From assembly GCA_035541455.1 (NCBI GenBank), contig DATKNH010000109.1, positions 1 through 63,754 on the forward strand: 63,754 nucleotides of DNA, given 5' to 3'. This DNA comes from Syntrophorhabdales bacterium (GTDB lineage Bacteria > Desulfobacterota > Syntrophorhabdia > Syntrophorhabdales > WCHB1-27). Of this stretch, positions 62,502-63,754 are shown in pieces (within the stretch, counting starts at the first letter, position 1; each line of letters begins with the position of its first letter). A program made the position numbers and the translations under genes. Under the pieces are notes generated by a model that ran no database searches, had not been told where the DNA came from, and worked only from the letters and a program-made list of their open reading frames with translations.

Positions 62502-63754
62502 TCAATCCAGATAGGCGCCTTTGTCCGCGCTCACCGCGTGCTTCGCAAAATGGGCAAGATAGCCCTTGGTTACTTTCGGCTCGGGCGCTTTCCATGATAC
62601 CAGCCTCTGTCTGATCTCGTCCTCGGTCAATTCCACGTTGAGGGTGCGCGAGGGGATGTCTATCGCGACCACATCTCCATCGCGCAGTGCCGCAATCGGC
62701 CCGCCTGTCGCTGCTTCGGGCACCAGGTGTCCCACGCAGGGCCCGCCCGACGTCCCGGAAAATCTTCCATCCGTCACAATTGCAACCGACTTGTCCAGAC
62801 CCAATTCCACGAGCATCCAGGTTGCCATCACCATTTCCCTCATACCCGGCCCGCCCTTCGGCCCTTCATATCGTATGATGAGCACCTCTCCCTGTTTTAC
62901 TTTGCCCGCAAGCAGAGCATCGACGCAGTCCTCTTCCTGCGTGAAAACCCTTACGGGCCCTCTGTGGCGCTGCATCTCTGGCCGTACCGCCGTCTGTTTT
63001 ACGACGGCCACTCCCATATTGCCCTTCAGGATAGCAATGCCTCCGTTCTTGCCCTTTGGATTGGTGAGGGATCTGATAATCTCATGATCTTTGATTGTCG
63101 CGTCTTTCAAATTCTCAGCCAGGGTCTTGCCGCTCGCAGTCATTACGCTTGTGTCCAGAAGGCCTTCCATTGATTTCATGACCGCCTGCAATCCTCCCGC
63201 ACGCTCGAAATCCTCCATGAGATACCTGGTGTCCGAAGGCTTGATTTCCATGATGGAAGGGGTTTGCCGGCTGATTTCCTCGAAGTCATCAAGCGTAAAG
63301 GGATAATCCAGCTCATGCGCGATAGCTGGGAAATGGAGGGTCAGATTCGTCGAGCCGCTCGTTGCGCAGCAGACTTTCACCGCGTTCCGGAAGACAGCCG
63401 GCGACATGATATCCCGTGCTTTGACATCCTTCCAGAGAAGCTCCATCACTTTGCGGCCGGCTTCCTCGGCCAGTTTTTCAAGCGCCGGATCAGTAGCACA
63501 GAGCGCGGAGTTCCCGGGCAGAGAAAGACCGAAGGCTTCTGCGGCAATGCACATGCTATTAGCAGTCCCCATGAGGCAACATGCCCCGGGACCGGGACAG
63601 CAGAGGCCTTCAACCTCGCGCAGTTCCTCCTTTGTAATCTTACCCTGCCTGTACATCACGAAATACTTCCCCATCGAAGAGCAGTCGAGCCTATCCTCTT
63701 TGTAGTGGCCAGCAGGCATATAGCCGCCGGTGAACAGTATAGTCGGCAGATTGC
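62502..63754 (-). CDS. IlvD/Edd-family dehydratase, cut by the window edge
   Basis: The frame stays open to the right edge, reading NLPTILFTGGY before the Met at 63719, so the protein's N-terminus lies outside. Visible about 417 residues show the IlvD/Edd family: CCPGPGACCLMGTANSM (cluster-binding Cys region), CCATSGSTNLTLHFPAIAHE, GRFSGTSGGPCVGHLVPEA. Members include dihydroxy-acid dehydratase (IlvD) and sugar acid dehydratases; at this length I cannot tell which. Dehydrates a 2,3-dihydroxy acid using an Fe-S cluster. Runs in the same direction as the AOR group but is separated by 307 bp. Confidence 0.93.
   Translation of the reverse strand, partial: NLPTILFTGGYMPAGHYKEDRLDCSSMGKYFVMYRQGKITKEELREVEGLCCPGPGACCLMGTANSMCIAAEAFGLSLPGNSALCATDPALEKLAEEAGRKVMELLWKDVKARDIMSPAVFRNAVKVCCATSGSTNLTLHFPAIAHELDYPFTLDDFEEISRQTPSIMEIKPSDTRYLMEDFERAGGLQAVMKSMEGLLDTSVMTASGKTLAENLKDATIKDHEIIRSLTNPKGKNGGIAILKGNMGVAVVKQTAVRPEMQRHRGPVRVFTQEEDCVDALLAGKVKQGEVLIIRYEGPKGGPGMREMVMATWMLVELGLDKSVAIVTDGRFSGTSGGPCVGHLVPEAATGGPIAALRDGDVVAIDIPSRTLNVELTEDEIRQRLVSWKAPEPKVTKGYLAHFAKHAVSADKGAYLD

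Noticed and set aside
1-63754. tRNA, rRNA, CRISPR or insertion sequence
   Set aside because: I scanned for tRNA-like T-loop sequences, regular spaced repeats and transposase motifs and found none I could support; a tool-based scan would be needed to be sure.

Overview
This window (63.8 kb, moderately GC-rich) looks like a chromosome segment of an anaerobic bacterium, most likely a Desulfobacterota (Deltaproteobacteria)-type syntroph, sulfur or fermentative organism. That is inference from gene content: two molybdopterin oxidoreductase/4Fe-4S modules, a tungsten-type aldehyde:ferredoxin oxidoreductase, a sigma-54 activator, a complete AmmeMemoRadiSam set, several ferredoxin-type enzymes and a solute-binding protein of the tripartite tricarboxylate family. 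I see no rRNA, tRNA, CRISPR array, intact insertion sequence or prophage.

Region 1 (1-18.5 kb) is the most unusual part. On the plus strand lie the end of a papain-like (C1) peptidase, a phospholipase C-like phosphoesterase, a small two-helix membrane protein and two very large proteins (1780 and 1379 aa) that I cannot assign. Converging on them, across a strong hairpin, is a minus-strand series of four genes: a B12-binding radical SAM enzyme, a 272-aa protein with six EPAH motifs, a 90-aa protein, and a 1045-aa protein whose N-terminus is a second copy of the 90-aa protein's domain. This has the layout of an enzyme with repeat-bearing substrates and is my main candidate for an undescribed system.

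Region 2 (18.5-25.7 kb) holds an exported methyltransferase-like protein, small proteins (one PC4-like), and a minus-strand operon of a membrane-bound spermidine synthase-like protein, an AmmeMemoRadiSam radical SAM enzyme with a twin-arginine-like N-terminus, and an exported MEMO-AMMECR1 fusion.

Region 3 (25.8-34.5 kb) has a soluble molybdopterin oxidoreductase with its 4Fe-4S partner and a gamma-carbonic anhydrase-like protein, then a LuxR-type HTH protein, an exported FKBP isomerase, a REC-PAS-GGDEF protein and a hybrid histidine kinase.

Region 4 (34.9-46.6 kb) looks sulfur-linked: a rhodanese followed by a Tat-exported molybdoenzyme, 4Fe-4S subunit, TorD chaperone, small RR-signal protein and NrfD/PsrC membrane subunit. 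A divergent PAS-AAA-Fis sigma-54 activator sits upstream. I find a -24/-12 element in front of the rhodanese gene and a 24-bp palindrome about 130 bp upstream of it that also covers the activator's own promoter. A two-component system with a ZraP-like protein follows, then a decayed ArsR gene next to a TauE/SafE exporter and its DUF1634 partner.

Region 5 (46.6-57.8 kb) contains a small lipoprotein, UppP, a DUF4337 protein, an HPr-like protein with a duplicated N-terminal motif, a PEBP-family protein, an ABC/FtsX/CrtC-like export operon, a QueG-like ferredoxin protein, an HD protein, a ferredoxin-nitroreductase and a DUF493 protein. Region 6 (57.8 kb to the end) is a minus-strand run: IlvD/Edd dehydratase (cut by the window edge), a TctC-type binding protein, a cyclase-family hydrolase, aldehyde:ferredoxin oxidoreductase and a methyltransferase, suggesting uptake and oxidation of an organic acid or aldehyde.
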